This document shows positions 28,135-37,829 of a stretch of DNA of 64,000 nucleotides, in pieces. Location of the stretch: NCBI RefSeq assembly GCF_001418225.1, contig NZ_LIPT01000004.1, forward strand, positions 124,001 through 188,000, in the 5' to 3' direction. Source of the DNA: Pannonibacter indicus (GTDB lineage Bacteria; Pseudomonadota; Alphaproteobacteria; Rhizobiales; Stappiaceae). The position numbers and the translations under genes were made by a program. The notes beneath the pieces were generated by a model. It saw only the letters and a program-made list of their open reading frames with translations, did no database searches and was not told the DNA's origin. Every line of letters begins with the position of its first letter. The first letter of the stretch is position 1.

Positions 28135-29157
28135 ATGACGAAGGCATTCATCACGGGCTGTGCGGGGCTGGAACTTTCTGAGGATGAGCGCGCCTTTCTG
28201 GCTGCCGAAGACCCGTGGGGGCTCATTCTCTTCCGACGCAACTGCGAGAGCCGCGAGCAGATCGGGGCGCTGACGGCCGCCTTCCGTGAGGCAGTTGGCC
28301 GCAGCGATGCGCCCGTGCTGATCGACCAGGAAGGCGGGCGGGTGCAGCGCCTGCGCCCGCCGCTTGCCCCGTCCTATCCGCCTGCGCGCCGCTTCGGTGC
28401 GCTCTATGAGCAGGACGGGGAGAAGGGCCTGCGCGCCGCTTTTCTCGGCGCCCGGCTGATCGCCCATGACCTGGCTGAACTCGGCATTACAGTGGACTGC
28501 ATGCCCGTGCTGGACGTGCTGTTCCCGCAGACCGTGGATGCCATCGGCGACCGGGCCTATGCGGATGAGCCGGAGACGGTGGCGGCACTTGCCCGCGCAG
28601 CCTGTGACGGCCTGCTGGCAGGCGGAGTGCTGCCGGTGATCAAGCATCTGCCCGGGCATGGGCGGGCAGAAGTCGACAGCCATCTGGAGCTGCCGCGCGT
28701 GCGGGCACCGCGCACTGATCTGGAAGCGGTGGACCTGCTGCCGTTCCGCAAGCTGGCGGATCTGCCGCTGGGCATGACCTGTCATCTGCTGTTCGAGGAT
28801 ATCGATCCGGTTCATCCGGCCACCCAGTCGAAGATCATCATTGAAGAGGTTATCCGCCGTCAGATCGGCTTTGACGGCGTGTTGATGAGTGACGATCTTT
28901 CCATGGAGGCTCTGGGCGGCGATATTGGCAGCCGGGCTGCGAAATCCTTTGCTGCGGGCTGCGATCTTGCGCTTCACTGCAACGGGGATCTCAAAGAGAT
29001 GCGGCAGGTGGCGGCAGTTGCGCCGGTGCTGCAAGGCGGCAGCCTTGACCGCTGCGCGCGGGCCCTCACCGCGCGCCGGATGCCGGAAACGGGCTTTGAT
29101 AGGCTTGCGGCGCGGGCGGAAATGGACGAATTGCTGGGCGGTGCGGGGCTTGCCTGA
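28135..29157 (+). CDS. nagZ: Beta-N-acetylhexosaminidase (peptidoglycan recycling)
   Basis: A 340-aa glycoside hydrolase family 3 enzyme that removes GlcNAc from GlcNAc-anhydroMurNAc peptides in the cytoplasm. Family motifs are LIDQEGGRVQRL, the loop KHLPGHGRAEVDSH, whose His/Asp act in catalysis, and GVLMSDDLSMEALGG with the nucleophile Asp. No signal peptide is seen, as expected for NagZ. It is followed after 40 nt by scpA. Confidence 0.95.
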   Translation: MTKAFITGCAGLELSEDERAFLAAEDPWGLILFRRNCESREQIGALTAAFREAVGRSDAPVLIDQEGGRVQRLRPPLAPSYPPARRFGALYEQDGEKGLRAAFLGARLIAHDLAELGITVDCMPVLDVLFPQTVDAIGDRAYADEPETVAALARAACDGLLAGGVLPVIKHLPGHGRAEVDSHLELPRVRAPRTDLEAVDLLPFRKLADLPLGMTCHLLFEDIDPVHPATQSKIIIEEVIRRQIGFDGVLMSDDLSMEALGGDIGSRAAKSFAAGCDLALHCNGDLKEMRQVAAVAPVLQGGSLDRCARALTARRMPETGFDRLAARAEMDELLGGAGLA

Positions 29158-29197
29158 ATTTGTGCGGCCCGGAACCAGCGCGTGAAGGAAACGGCAG

Positions 29198-30004
29198 ATG
29201 GTGACACAGCCGGACTTTCTGGAAGGCCCGCCCATCGACAGCGAGCGGGCGGTGTCCGATCCGCAGCTTGTCGTGGACGTGGACGGCTTTGAAGGCCCGC
29301 TCGACCTGCTGCTGACGCTGGCGCGCGGCCAGAAGGTGGATCTCACGCGCATTTCCATTCTGGCGCTGGTGGAGCAGTATCTTGCGTTCGTCTCGGAAGC
29401 CCACAAGATGCGGCTGGAGCTGGCGGCCGACTATCTGGTGATGGCGGCCTGGCTCGCCTATCTGAAGTCGCGCCTGCTGATCCCCGAGCAGAAGAGCGAG
29501 GATGAGCCGACGGGCGAGGAACTGGCCGCAGCTCTTGCCTTCCGCCTGCAGCGCCTTGAGGCGATGCGCAATGCCGCTGCTGCGCTGATGGCCCGCAACC
29601 GGCTGGGCCGGGATGTGTTTGCCCGCGGCGCGCCGCAGCAGCTGGCCGTGCAGCGCAAGAGCGTCTGGACGGCGACCATCTACGAGCTTCTGACTGCCTA
29701 TGCGGCGCAGCGTCAGCGCCAGTCGGTCACCCACGTGCGGGTGCGGCTCAGGACCGTGTGGTCACTGCAGGAAGCGCGCGAAATCCTCACGCGCCTTGTC
29801 GGCACCATGGCGGACTGGGCGCCGATCAATTCCTATCTGATGGATTATCTGATGGACGATCAGGAACGGGCGACCGTACTCGCAAGCACGTTCTCCGCGA
29901 GCCTCGAAATGGTCCGTGAGGGACATATCGAGCTGCGCCAGTCCGGCCCGTTCGAGCCGGTCTATATCAGAAAACGGCAGGAGGGTTCCCGCGATGGCGG
30001 ATGA
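29198..30004 (+). CDS. scpA: Segregation and condensation protein A
   Basis: A 268-aa kleisin subunit of the Smc-ScpAB condensin. The N-terminal FEGPLDLLLTLARGQKVDL motif and the ADYLVMAAWLAYLKSRLLIP helix are diagnostic, and the C-terminal winged-helix part is conserved. It overlaps scpB by 11 nt, implying translational coupling. Confidence 0.96.
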   Translation: MVTQPDFLEGPPIDSERAVSDPQLVVDVDGFEGPLDLLLTLARGQKVDLTRISILALVEQYLAFVSEAHKMRLELAADYLVMAAWLAYLKSRLLIPEQKSEDEPTGEELAAALAFRLQRLEAMRNAAAALMARNRLGRDVFARGAPQQLAVQRKSVWTATIYELLTAYAAQRQRQSVTHVRVRLRTVWSLQEAREILTRLVGTMADWAPINSYLMDYLMDDQERATVLASTFSASLEMVREGHIELRQSGPFEPVYIRKRQEGSRDGG

Positions 30005-30653
30005 AATCGACCGGGATGGCCTGCGCATGGTGGAGGCGCTGCTCTTTGCCTCTGCCGAGCCGCTGGCGCGGGACGATATTGCCGCCCGCCTGCCGCAGGG
30101 CATGGATGTGGATGGGCTCCTGTCCGAGCTGAAACGCCATTATGCGATGCGCGGCGTCAATCTGGTGCGGGTGGCCGGAAAATGGGCCTTCCGCACCGCC
30201 GAGGATCTGGCCTATCTGCTGCAGCGGGAGGCGGTGGAACAGCGCAAGCTGTCACGGGCGGCGCTGGAAACCCTTGCCATTATCGCCTATCACCAGCCGG
30301 TGACCCGCGCCGAGGTGGAAGAAATCCGCGGCGTTTCGACCAACAAGGGCACACTGGACGTGCTGATGGAAACCGGCTGGATCCGCATGCGCGGCCGCCG
30401 CAGGACACCGGGCCGCCCGGTCACCTACGGCACCACGGATGCCTTTCTCGACCATTTCGGGCTGGAGGTCATCGGCGATCTGCCGGGCCTTGAGGAACTG
30501 AAGGGGGCAGGGCTGCTCGACAGTGCCATCCCCGCCAGCTTCCATGTGCCGATGCCTGACGATTCGGACGCCCTTGCACCGGATGAAGATCCGCTGGAGA
30601 CAGGGGAACTGTTCGATTTCGAGGAGCTTGAAGAAGAGGAACCGCAGCAATGA
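29994..30653 (+). CDS. scpB: Segregation and condensation protein B
   Basis: A 219-aa partner of ScpA with two winged-helix domains. It shows EALLFASAEPL at the N-terminus, ALETLAIIAYHQPVTRAEVEEIRG in the middle (the ScpB hallmark) and GRPVTYGTTDAFLDHFGL. The C-terminal ~40 residues form a highly acidic tail. The start lies inside scpA and the stop overlaps the next ATG by 4 nt. Confidence 0.96.
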   Translation: MADEIDRDGLRMVEALLFASAEPLARDDIAARLPQGMDVDGLLSELKRHYAMRGVNLVRVAGKWAFRTAEDLAYLLQREAVEQRKLSRAALETLAIIAYHQPVTRAEVEEIRGVSTNKGTLDVLMETGWIRMRGRRRTPGRPVTYGTTDAFLDHFGLEVIGDLPGLEELKGAGLLDSAIPASFHVPMPDDSDALAPDEDPLETGELFDFEELEEEEPQQ

Positions 30654-31795
30654 GCGCAACCGCCCTGAAGGAACGGCCCGAAAGCGGCGATACCCCCGGC
30701 TGGGGGGCTCGCGGCACGGCGGGGGCGGCTTTCGCAGCTGGTCTGGCCTTTGAGAATGTCTTTCATTCCTATGATGGGGTGCCGACGCTGCATGGTGTCA
30801 GCCTCAGCATCGAGCCGGGCGAAATTCTCTGCCTTCTGGGCCATTCGGGCTGCGGCAAGACAACGCTGATGCGCATTGCGGCCGGTGTCGAGCCGCAGAC
30901 GTCCGGCCGCGTGCTGATCAATGGCGAGGAAGTTGCCGGGCCGGCCCGCTTCCTGCCGCCCGAGAAACGCGGTGTGGGCCTGATGTTCCAGGACTATGCG
31001 CTGTTTCCGCATCTCACCAACCGTGAGAACGTGATGTTCGGCCTGACGCAGTTGAGCCGGGATGCGGCCCGCTCGGTCGCCGGGCAGATGCTGGCGCGGG
31101 TGGGGCTGGCGGGCTACGCGGATGATTATCCCCATTCTTTGTCCGGCGGCGAGCAGCAGCGCGTGGCGCTGGCCCGCGCGATTGCACCGCGCCCCGGCAT
31201 CCTGCTGATGGATGAGCCCTTTTCGGGCCTTGACCGGCGCCTGCGCGACGATGTGCGGGAGGAAACCCTGATGATCCTGCGGGAGACGCGGGCGACCTGC
31301 ATCATGGTGACCCACGACCCGGAAGAGGCGATGCGCATGGGCGACCGGATCGCCCTCATGCGGCGCGGACGGCTGGTGCAGTTCGGCACGGCGCGGGAGC
31401 TTTATCTCCAGCCCGCAAGCCGGTTTGCCGCCCGTTTCTTCTCCGAGGTCAATGAACTGGAGGGCGTGGCCACGGCAGACGGGCTGGAATGCGCCCTGGG
31501 GCGGCTGGCGCTGGAGCCGGAGCGCTGCTTGCCTGCCGGCACGAAACTGGACATCTGCGTGCGCCCGGAAGGTGTGATTCTTTCCGGCGCAGAGGGCAAA
31601 GGCTGCAAGGGGCGCATTCTCAGCCGCCGCTTCATCGGCATGGCAGATCTGGTGCTTGTGGACGTGGAAGGACTGTCCCAGCCCCTGAAGGCGCGGTTGC
31701 GCGGTGATGAGGGCCTTACTGCAGGTGCTGATGTGAGTGTGGAGCTTGATCCACGGGATGTACTTGCCTTTGCCAAAGAGGCCGTAACCGACTAG
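30650..31795 (+). CDS. ABC transporter ATP-binding protein (CUT1/FbpC/PotA-like), orphan
   Basis: A 381-aa ABC ATPase with Walker A GHSGCGKTT, Q-loop FQDYALFPH, signature LSGGEQQR, Walker B ILLMDEPFSGLD and switch His in VTHDPEEA. A C-terminal TOBE-like domain follows (about residues 270-381), as in importers of iron, polyamines or sulfate. The gene overlaps scpB by ATGA and is followed by tatA, yet there is no permease or binding-protein gene nearby. The cognate transporter is therefore unknown. It interrupts the usual scpB-tatA adjacency. Confidence 0.9.
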   Translation: MSATALKERPESGDTPGWGARGTAGAAFAAGLAFENVFHSYDGVPTLHGVSLSIEPGEILCLLGHSGCGKTTLMRIAAGVEPQTSGRVLINGEEVAGPARFLPPEKRGVGLMFQDYALFPHLTNRENVMFGLTQLSRDAARSVAGQMLARVGLAGYADDYPHSLSGGEQQRVALARAIAPRPGILLMDEPFSGLDRRLRDDVREETLMILRETRATCIMVTHDPEEAMRMGDRIALMRRGRLVQFGTARELYLQPASRFAARFFSEVNELEGVATADGLECALGRLALEPERCLPAGTKLDICVRPEGVILSGAEGKGCKGRILSRRFIGMADLVLVDVEGLSQPLKARLRGDEGLTAGADVSVELDPRDVLAFAKEAVTD

Positions 31796-31930
31796 AAGGA
31801 GCTTGCGGGGCCGTGTTCCGGGTCCCACATCTACCGGGCGCGGCGCTTCCTGGAAAAGCGTCCTGCGCCATGGGCAAGGGTGCACGAGGGCAGGGCATTG
31901 CGTATCTGACCCATATTGGGAGTTCAGGGA

Positions 31931-32167
31931 ATGAGTATTGGTATCTGGCAGCTGCTGATCATCGCAGTGATCGTCATCCTGCTCTTCGGGCGTGGCAAGA
32001 TCTCCGACCTGATGGGCGACGTTGCCAAGGGCATCAAGAGCTTCAAGAAGGGCATGGCTGAGGACGACACGCCCGGGAAGGCTCCCGAAGCGTCCAAGAC
32101 CATCGAACACAAGCCGGCCGATCCGGTTGCTGCCGACAAGGTACAGGACCAGTCCAAGGCTGGCTGA
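31931..32167 (+). CDS. tatA: Sec-independent protein translocase subunit TatA
   Basis: A 78-aa pore-forming subunit of the twin-arginine translocase. It has one N-terminal transmembrane helix ([15 protein letters not shown]), the FGRGK hinge and an amphipathic helix ([13 protein letters not shown]), followed by a short polar tail. The ATG at 31931 is preceded by TTCAGGGA. tatB and tatC follow. Confidence 0.96.
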   Translation: MSIGIWQLLIIAVIVILLFGRGKISDLMGDVAKGIKSFKKGMAEDDTPGKAPEASKTIEHKPADPVAADKVQDQSKAG

Positions 32168-32205
32168 TCCGTCAGTCGCTTTGTCGCTAGGGATGGCGGT
32201 TATTC

Positions 32206-32712
32206 ATGTTCGATATCGGATGGGCTGAACTTATGGTGATTGCCTGCGTGGCGATCATTGTCGTTGGCCCGAAAGACCTGCCGCGGATGCTGCGGACCTT
32301 CGGTCAGATCGTCGGCAAGGCGCGGCGGATGGCCAACGAGTTCCAGTCGACCTTCAATGATGCCATCCGCGAGGCTGAGCGTCAGGCCGACATCGACGAC
32401 ATGCGCAAGGCGGCCGACGCTGCTGCCAACTTCAATCCTCTGGGGGACCTGAAGAAGGCGATTGAAGGGGACCGTGCGGCCGGCAAGGAAGCCGCCTCTC
32501 AGGCTCCAGCGGCGGATGCAGCGGCACCCGTTTCGCGGCCGGTGCCCGTTTCCGCTGCCAGCTCGACGGAAGAACAGCCGCTGGCGGTTCCTGTGACAGG
32601 GCCTCAACCGCCTGAACCCGTGGTTGAGCTCAAATCTGAGCCTGCTCCAGCCGCGCCGGCCCCCCCCGCAGAAGCACAGGCTGCACCCGCTTCCCAGGAC
32701 AAGACAGCATGA
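32206..32712 (+). CDS. tatB: Sec-independent protein translocase subunit TatB
   Basis: A 168-aa TatB with an N-terminal membrane helix beginning MFDIGWAELMVIACVAIIVV, the GPKDLPRMLR hinge and a long amphipathic helix. The C-terminal half is Ala/Pro/Glu-rich and probably disordered. It overlaps tatC by 4 nt (ATGA). Confidence 0.96.
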   Translation: MFDIGWAELMVIACVAIIVVGPKDLPRMLRTFGQIVGKARRMANEFQSTFNDAIREAERQADIDDMRKAADAAANFNPLGDLKKAIEGDRAAGKEAASQAPAADAAAPVSRPVPVSAASSTEEQPLAVPVTGPQPPEPVVELKSEPAPAAPAPPAEAQAAPASQDKTA

Positions 32713-33497
32713 GCCAGGACGACATCGACGCCTCCAAGGCGCCGCTCATCGAGCACCTGATCGAGCTGCGCTCCCGCCTGCTGAAGTCGGTTATCGCCTT
32801 CATCATCATGTTTGTCGTGTGCTTCTACTTCGCGACGGACATCTACAACATCCTGACGGTGCCCTATCTGAAGGCAGTGGGATCGGCCAAGCCTGTGGAG
32901 ATGATCTTCACGGCGCCGCAGGAGTGGTTCTTCACCCAGATGAAGCTGGCGCTGTTCGGCGCGCTGTTCCTGGCGTTTCCGGTGATTGCCTCGCAGGTCT
33001 ACATGTTCGTGGCGCCGGGGCTCTACAAGAACGAGCGGCAGGCCTTCCTGCCGTTCCTGGCGGCAACGCCCGTCCTGTTCCTGATGGGTGCGTGCCTCGT
33101 CTATTTTTTCGTCATGCCGATGGCGATGGGCTTCTTCCTGTCGATGGAGCAGACGGGCGGCGAGGGCAAGGTGGCCATCCAGCATCTGGCCAAGGTGAGT
33201 GAATATCTCGGTCTCATCATGACCCTGATCTTCGCCTTCGGCCTCGTGTTCCAGCTGCCGGTGGTTCTGACGCTGCTGGGCCGCTCCGGCTTCCTGACCT
33301 CGCAGGCGCTCAAGGAAAAGCGGAAATATGCGATCGTGGTGAGTTTCATCGCGGCCGCCGTTTTGACCCCGCCCGATCCCATCAGTCAGATCGGCCTTGC
33401 GGTCCCGACCTTGCTTCTCTACGAAGTGTCCATTCTTTCGGTGCGGATGATCGAGCGCAAGCGGGCCGAAAAGGAAAAGGAAGACGCGGAGGCGTGA
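32709..33497 (+). CDS. tatC: Sec-independent protein translocase subunit TatC
   Basis: A 262-aa inner-membrane receptor for twin-arginine signal peptides. Six hydrophobic helices are apparent. Conserved pieces are HLIELRSRLLKSV near the start, the FTAPQEWFFTQMKLALFGA region, and the SEYLGLI and LTPPDPISQ segments before the last helices. It is the last of the tat genes; serS follows after 81 nt. Confidence 0.97.
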   Translation: MSQDDIDASKAPLIEHLIELRSRLLKSVIAFIIMFVVCFYFATDIYNILTVPYLKAVGSAKPVEMIFTAPQEWFFTQMKLALFGALFLAFPVIASQVYMFVAPGLYKNERQAFLPFLAATPVLFLMGACLVYFFVMPMAMGFFLSMEQTGGEGKVAIQHLAKVSEYLGLIMTLIFAFGLVFQLPVVLTLLGRSGFLTSQALKEKRKYAIVVSFIAAAVLTPPDPISQIGLAVPTLLLYEVSILSVRMIERKRAEKEKEDAEA

Positions 33498-33578
33498 ACC
33501 GCCTCCAGCCTTCCTTGCCTTTGCCCCTTCCGCCGGTCTGTCCGGGCCGCATTTCCTGTCTTTCAGCGGAAGCCTGAC

Positions 33579-34865
33579 ATGTTCGACATCAAGTGGATCC
33601 GGGAGAATCCCGACGCCTTCGACGCAGCCCTCGCACGCCGTGGCCTCGACAAGGCATCCGCCCGTCTCATCGCCCTCGACGATGCGCGCCGCAGCCACAT
33701 CGCCCGCCTGCAGGAAGCCCAGGAGCGCCGCAACGCGGCTTCCAAGGAAATCGGCAAGGCCAAGGCCACGAAGGATGAGGCAGCGGCTCAGGCGCTGATC
33801 GATGAAGTTGCCAAGATCAAGACCTTCATTCAGGAGGGCGAGGAAGAAGAGCGCCGTCTGAACGAGGCGCTCGACAAGGCGCTCTGCGTCATCCCCAACC
33901 TGCCGCTGGACGATGTGCCTTATGGCGAGGATGAAAGCGGCAACGTTGTCTACCGCACCTGGGGTCAGAAGCCGGAGCTGAGTCTTGGCTTTGCGCCGAA
34001 GGAGCATTACGAACTGGGCGAGGCCAACGGCGGCATGGACTTTGCCGTTGCGGCCAAGCTGTCGGGCGCGCGCTTCGTTGTCCTCAAGGGCCAGCTGGCG
34101 CGGCTTGAACGGGCGCTCGGCCAGTTCATGATCGACCTGCACACGACCCAGAACGGCTACACCGAAGTGTCGCCGCCGCTGCTCGTCAATTCCGAAGCCC
34201 TCTTTGGCACCGGCCAGTTGCCGAAGTTCGAGGAAGACCTCTTCAAGGCCGGTGACAACCACTATCTCGTGCCCACCGCAGAGGTGCCGCTGACCAATCT
34301 GGTGGCGGGCGAAATCCTGACGGAAGACATGCTGCCGCTGCGCGTCACGGCGCTGACCTATTGCTTCCGTTCGGAAGCCGGTTCTGCCGGCCGCGATACG
34401 CGCGGCATGCTGCGCCAGCACCAGTTCCAGAAATGCGAGCTGGTGTCGGTGACAACGCCCGAAACCTCGCTGGACGAGCTGGAGCGCATGCTTTCCTGCG
34501 CCGAAATGGTGCTGCAGAAGCTTGGCCTGCATTACCGCGTCATGACCCTGTGCACCGGCGACATGGGCTTCGGCTCGCAGAAGACCTATGACATCGAGGT
34601 CTGGCTGCCGGGACAGAACACCTACCGCGAAATCTCGTCCTGCTCTGTCTGCGGCGACTTCCAGGCCCGCCGCATGAGTGCGCGCCTGCGTCCGTCGGAT
34701 CCGGCGGCCAAGGGCCTGCGCTACGTGCATACGCTCAACGGCTCGGGTCTTGCTGTCGGCCGCACGATGATTGCGGTGATGGAGAACTACCAGAACGCCG
34801 ATGGCAGCATCACGGTGCCGGAGGTTCTGCGCCCCTATATGGGCGGCCTCGAAAAGATCGGGTGA
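33579..34865 (+). CDS. serS: Seryl-tRNA synthetase
   Basis: A 428-aa class II synthetase charging tRNA-Ser. It has an N-terminal coiled-coil arm (about residues 30-100), the TAEVPLTNL block, motif 2 [16 protein letters not shown] and motif 3 near [10 protein letters not shown]. Length is normal. surE begins 3 nt after its stop codon. Confidence 0.98.
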   Translation: MFDIKWIRENPDAFDAALARRGLDKASARLIALDDARRSHIARLQEAQERRNAASKEIGKAKATKDEAAAQALIDEVAKIKTFIQEGEEEERRLNEALDKALCVIPNLPLDDVPYGEDESGNVVYRTWGQKPELSLGFAPKEHYELGEANGGMDFAVAAKLSGARFVVLKGQLARLERALGQFMIDLHTTQNGYTEVSPPLLVNSEALFGTGQLPKFEEDLFKAGDNHYLVPTAEVPLTNLVAGEILTEDMLPLRVTALTYCFRSEAGSAGRDTRGMLRQHQFQKCELVSVTTPETSLDELERMLSCAEMVLQKLGLHYRVMTLCTGDMGFGSQKTYDIEVWLPGQNTYREISSCSVCGDFQARRMSARLRPSDPAAKGLRYVHTLNGSGLAVGRTMIAVMENYQNADGSITVPEVLRPYMGGLEKIG

Positions 34866-34868
34866 GCG

Positions 34869-35627
34869 ATGCGCATTCTCATCACCAATGATGACGGCAT
34901 CCATTCTCCGGGGCTCTATGCCCTGGAGCGGATTGCGAAGACCCTGTCCGATGATGTCTGGATCGTCGCGCCGGAAACCGACCAGAGCGGCGTTGCCCAT
35001 TCGCTGACGCTGTCCGAGCCGCTACGCCTGCGCCAGGTGAACGACCGCCACTTTGCCCTGCGCGGCACGCCGACAGACTGTGTCATCATGGGGGCCCGCA
35101 AGGTGCTGCCAGGTATGCCGGATCTCATTCTCTCCGGTATCAACCGGGGTGAGAATGTCGCCGATGACGTGACCTATTCGGGCACCGTTGCAGGCGCCAT
35201 GGAAGGGGCCATCCTCGGCATTCCCTCGATCGCCGTCTCGCAGGCCTATGGCTACGGGCAGGGGCGCAACCCGGACTATTCCACGGCGGAAACGCATGGC
35301 CCGGCGCTGTTCCGCAAGCTGCTGGACTTCAGGCTTCCGCGTTACACGCTTTTGAACGTCAACTTTCCCGCCTGTCCGGTGGATCAGGTGGCGGGCGTGC
35401 GGGTGACCGTGCAGGGGCATCACGAGCAGACGGGTCTGATGGTGGATGAACGCGTTGATGCGCGCGGCTTCCCGTATTTCTGGCTTGGCTTCACCGCCCG
35501 CACGCATGATCCTGTCGGCAACAGCGATCTCAACGCACTCAATGCCAATTGCATCTCCGTGACGCCGCTGCGCCTGGATCTGACTGCGCATGATCTTGTC
35601 GGGCTGGTGGCGGAGCATCTGGCCTGA
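34869..35627 (+). CDS. surE: 5'-nucleotidase SurE
   Basis: A 252-aa metal-dependent nucleotide phosphatase. The N-terminal [13 protein letters not shown] motif supplies the metal-binding Asp pair; [26 protein letters not shown] and GTPTDCV are also present. It is almost contiguous with serS and leads into pcm, the same surE-pcm-nlpD order known from enterobacteria. Confidence 0.97.
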   Translation: MRILITNDDGIHSPGLYALERIAKTLSDDVWIVAPETDQSGVAHSLTLSEPLRLRQVNDRHFALRGTPTDCVIMGARKVLPGMPDLILSGINRGENVADDVTYSGTVAGAMEGAILGIPSIAVSQAYGYGQGRNPDYSTAETHGPALFRKLLDFRLPRYTLLNVNFPACPVDQVAGVRVTVQGHHEQTGLMVDERVDARGFPYFWLGFTARTHDPVGNSDLNALNANCISVTPLRLDLTAHDLVGLVAEHLA

Positions 35628-35664
35628 TTGCGGGATGCAACGAGGGGCATAAAAGGGGTGGGGC

Positions 35665-36345
35665 ATGCCGCAGCTGTTCGACACCGGTCCGGAATCGGTC
35701 ACACAGGATGAGTCGGAGGCTCGTGCGGCGCTGGTTCTGTCCCTGCGCCGCCGCGGGCTGAATGACAGGCGTGTGCTCTCCGCCATCGAGCGGGTGCCGC
35801 GCCGGCTGTTTCTCTCTGCCCGCCATCACCGCTTTGCCTATGAGGATTCGCTGCTGCCGATCGAATGCGGTCAGGTGGTCAGTGCGCCGTCGATGGTGGC
35901 CAGGATGGTGCAGCTTCTGGAGATTGCGCCAAACCACCGGGTGCTGGAGATCGGCACCGGATCGGGCTATCAGACGGCAATTCTCTCCCACCTGAGCCAA
36001 CAGGTCTTCACCGCAGACCGCTACCAGACGCTGATCAATCTTGCCCGCCAGCGCATTGCTGCGCTGAAGATCCAGAATGTCGAGTTTCATCATGCCGATG
36101 GGCTGACGGGTTTGCGCGAGAGAGCCCCCTATGACCGGATCATTCTGACAGGTTCAGTTCCGGCCATCCCCGATTCTGTGCGCCTTCAGCTTGCTCCGGA
36201 TGGTATTCTGCTTGCCCCTGTCGGCCCGGCCGGGCAGAAGCAGGATCTCATGCGCATGCGCAAGACGGATGGCGAGTACCACAGCACGAAAGTTGGCGAA
36301 GTCCGGCTGGTCTCCTTGCGTGATGGGATTGCGCAGGTACTCTAA
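35665..36345 (+). CDS. pcm: Protein-L-isoaspartate O-methyltransferase
   Basis: A 226-aa SAM-dependent enzyme that repairs isoaspartyl damage in proteins. The SAM site is in VLEIGTGSGYQTAIL and the early GQVVSAPSMVARM segment is typical. The C-terminal region ends LVSLRDGIAQVL. It is cotranscribed with surE (37-nt spacing). Confidence 0.92.
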   Translation: MPQLFDTGPESVTQDESEARAALVLSLRRRGLNDRRVLSAIERVPRRLFLSARHHRFAYEDSLLPIECGQVVSAPSMVARMVQLLEIAPNHRVLEIGTGSGYQTAILSHLSQQVFTADRYQTLINLARQRIAALKIQNVEFHHADGLTGLRERAPYDRIILTGSVPAIPDSVRLQLAPDGILLAPVGPAGQKQDLMRMRKTDGEYHSTKVGEVRLVSLRDGIAQVL

Positions 36346-36457
36346 ACGCCCGCAAATCAAGGGGTTTGCCTTTTGTTGATGCGGCGTTTAGGCTTTGTCA
36401 ACCTTACTCACTTCTAATGATTGCCAGTGGTTTTCAACTGTGGATCAGAGTAGGGCG

Positions 36458-37744
36458 ATGGCAAATCCGATGCGTGAGTATCGCAGCTCCCTGCGTTTGC
36501 GGGTCGCAGCAATCTGTGTACTGGCTTCTGTAGGCGCCGGGTGCAGCGGCAGCATCGAGCGCTTCGCTGACGGCCCCATTTACACCGGCAGCACGCCTAA
36601 TCAGCGTTCGATCCTTGCAAGTTCCGGCGGTGGCCAGCCGACCTATCAGGACGTGGTGGCCGGGCGTGGCGGCAATAATGGGGGCTTGCCTGCTTCCGGC
36701 GGTTCGCCCCGCACGACGGGTTCGGTCTCCGGTTCGCCGCTACCGCCGCTGGCGCAATCTTCCGTTTCTCCGGCGCCGCAGCCGGTTGCTGCTGCTCCGG
36801 CGCCTGCCCAGCCCGTGGCTGCTCTTTCGCAGGCACAGGGCGAGCGGTCCTGGCGCGGCTGGTCAAGTGCGGGCGGGACCCGCGTGACCGCACGCCAGAA
36901 CGAAACTGTGGCATCCATGGGCCAGCGCTTCGGCGTTCCTGCCGATGCCATCGCGGCCGTCAACGGGATCGACAGGAACGCCCCGCTGCAGGCCGGGCAG
37001 GCCGTGCTGATTCCCACCTATTCCACCGCAGGCGTTTCGGCTCCGCAGGCAACGCTGCCGCCCGCCGGCCGGGCTCCTGCAACAACCGGGTCCATTGCGC
37101 CTGCTCCGCAGCAGCTCGCTGCCGTCTCAGCGCCGGACCGCAAGCCGGCGGGTGTCCGTCAGGCCGCAAATGCTCCGGCTCCGGCCAAGCCGGTGACCCG
37201 CACGAACGAGCCGAAACCGGCTGCCCCGATCGCCGCCCTGCGTGAGGCGCAGCCGTCCAGCCTGCCTGCCAATGACAAGCCGGCCATAGAGGCTCTGAAT
37301 TCCGCCGCTGCTGAAGGTAAGCCGGTGCAGACCGCGTCCATCGACCCGGATGAGGCCTTAGGCGGGCCGATGTTCCGCTGGCCGGTGCGTGGCCGCATCA
37401 TTTCCGAATTTGGCTCCAAGCCGGGCGGCGCGCGCAATGACGGCATCAATCTGGCGGTGCCGGAAGGCACGCCGGTGAAAGCCGCCGGTGATGGTTCGGT
37501 CATCTATGCCGGAAATGAGCTGCAGGGTTTTGGCAATCTGGTTCTGATCCGCCACGCGGATGGCTGGGTTTCGGCCTATGCCCACAACAGCGAAATCCTG
37601 GTCAAGCGCGGTGACGAGGTGCAGCGCGGTCAGGTGATCAGCAAGGCGGGTGCCACCGGCAACGTGACCCAGCCGCAGGTGCATTTCGAGCTGCGTCAGG
37701 GCAACCGTCCGGTCGATCCGACGCGCTATCTGCCCAAGGGTTGA
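36458..37744 (+). CDS. nlpD: NlpD-like lipoprotein with LysM and degenerate LytM (M23) domains
   Basis: A 428-aa envelope protein. The N-terminal signal ends in VGAGCS; the Cys suggests a lipoprotein, though the -3 residue is Gly rather than the usual Leu. A long Pro/Ala/Ser-rich linker carries one LysM domain (about residues 145-190, TVASMGQRFGV ... AVNGIDRNAPLQAGQAVLIP). The C-terminal LytM domain reads NDGINLAVPEGTP where active enzymes have H-x3-D, so metal ligands are missing, as in NlpD amidase activators. Gene order surE-pcm-nlpD supports this. Start 36458 is chosen; 36470 is possible. Confidence 0.85.
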   Translation: MANPMREYRSSLRLRVAAICVLASVGAGCSGSIERFADGPIYTGSTPNQRSILASSGGGQPTYQDVVAGRGGNNGGLPASGGSPRTTGSVSGSPLPPLAQSSVSPAPQPVAAAPAPAQPVAALSQAQGERSWRGWSSAGGTRVTARQNETVASMGQRFGVPADAIAAVNGIDRNAPLQAGQAVLIPTYSTAGVSAPQATLPPAGRAPATTGSIAPAPQQLAAVSAPDRKPAGVRQAANAPAPAKPVTRTNEPKPAAPIAALREAQPSSLPANDKPAIEALNSAAAEGKPVQTASIDPDEALGGPMFRWPVRGRIISEFGSKPGGARNDGINLAVPEGTPVKAAGDGSVIYAGNELQGFGNLVLIRHADGWVSAYAHNSEILVKRGDEVQRGQVISKAGATGNVTQPQVHFELRQGNRPVDPTRYLPKG

Positions 37745-37773
37745 CCGGCGCTTCGGATTAGCTCACTGAAGAA

Positions 37774-37807
37774 CAAGGCCCGGAAAGCATGTGCTCCCCG
37801 GGCCTTG
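37774..37807. terminator. Hairpin between convergent nlpD-like and DUF815 genes
   Basis: A perfect 10-bp stem CAAGGCCCGG/CCGGGCCTTG with a 14-nt loop lies between two convergent genes. There is no strong T-tract on either strand. Confidence 0.6.
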
Positions 37808-37829
37808 CTGATTCTGTGCCGCAGTTGCC

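Noticed and set aside
32604-35000. 798-codon open frame antisense to tatC and serS
   Set aside because: It mirrors well-conserved genes in GC-rich DNA, has Arg/His-rich low-complexity composition and no family similarity; a shadow frame.
36816-37330. Tandem-repeat or CRISPR-like pattern in the NlpD-like gene
   Set aside because: It is Pro/Ala codon bias in the linker, with no regular repeat-spacer unit; no CRISPR array is seen in the window.
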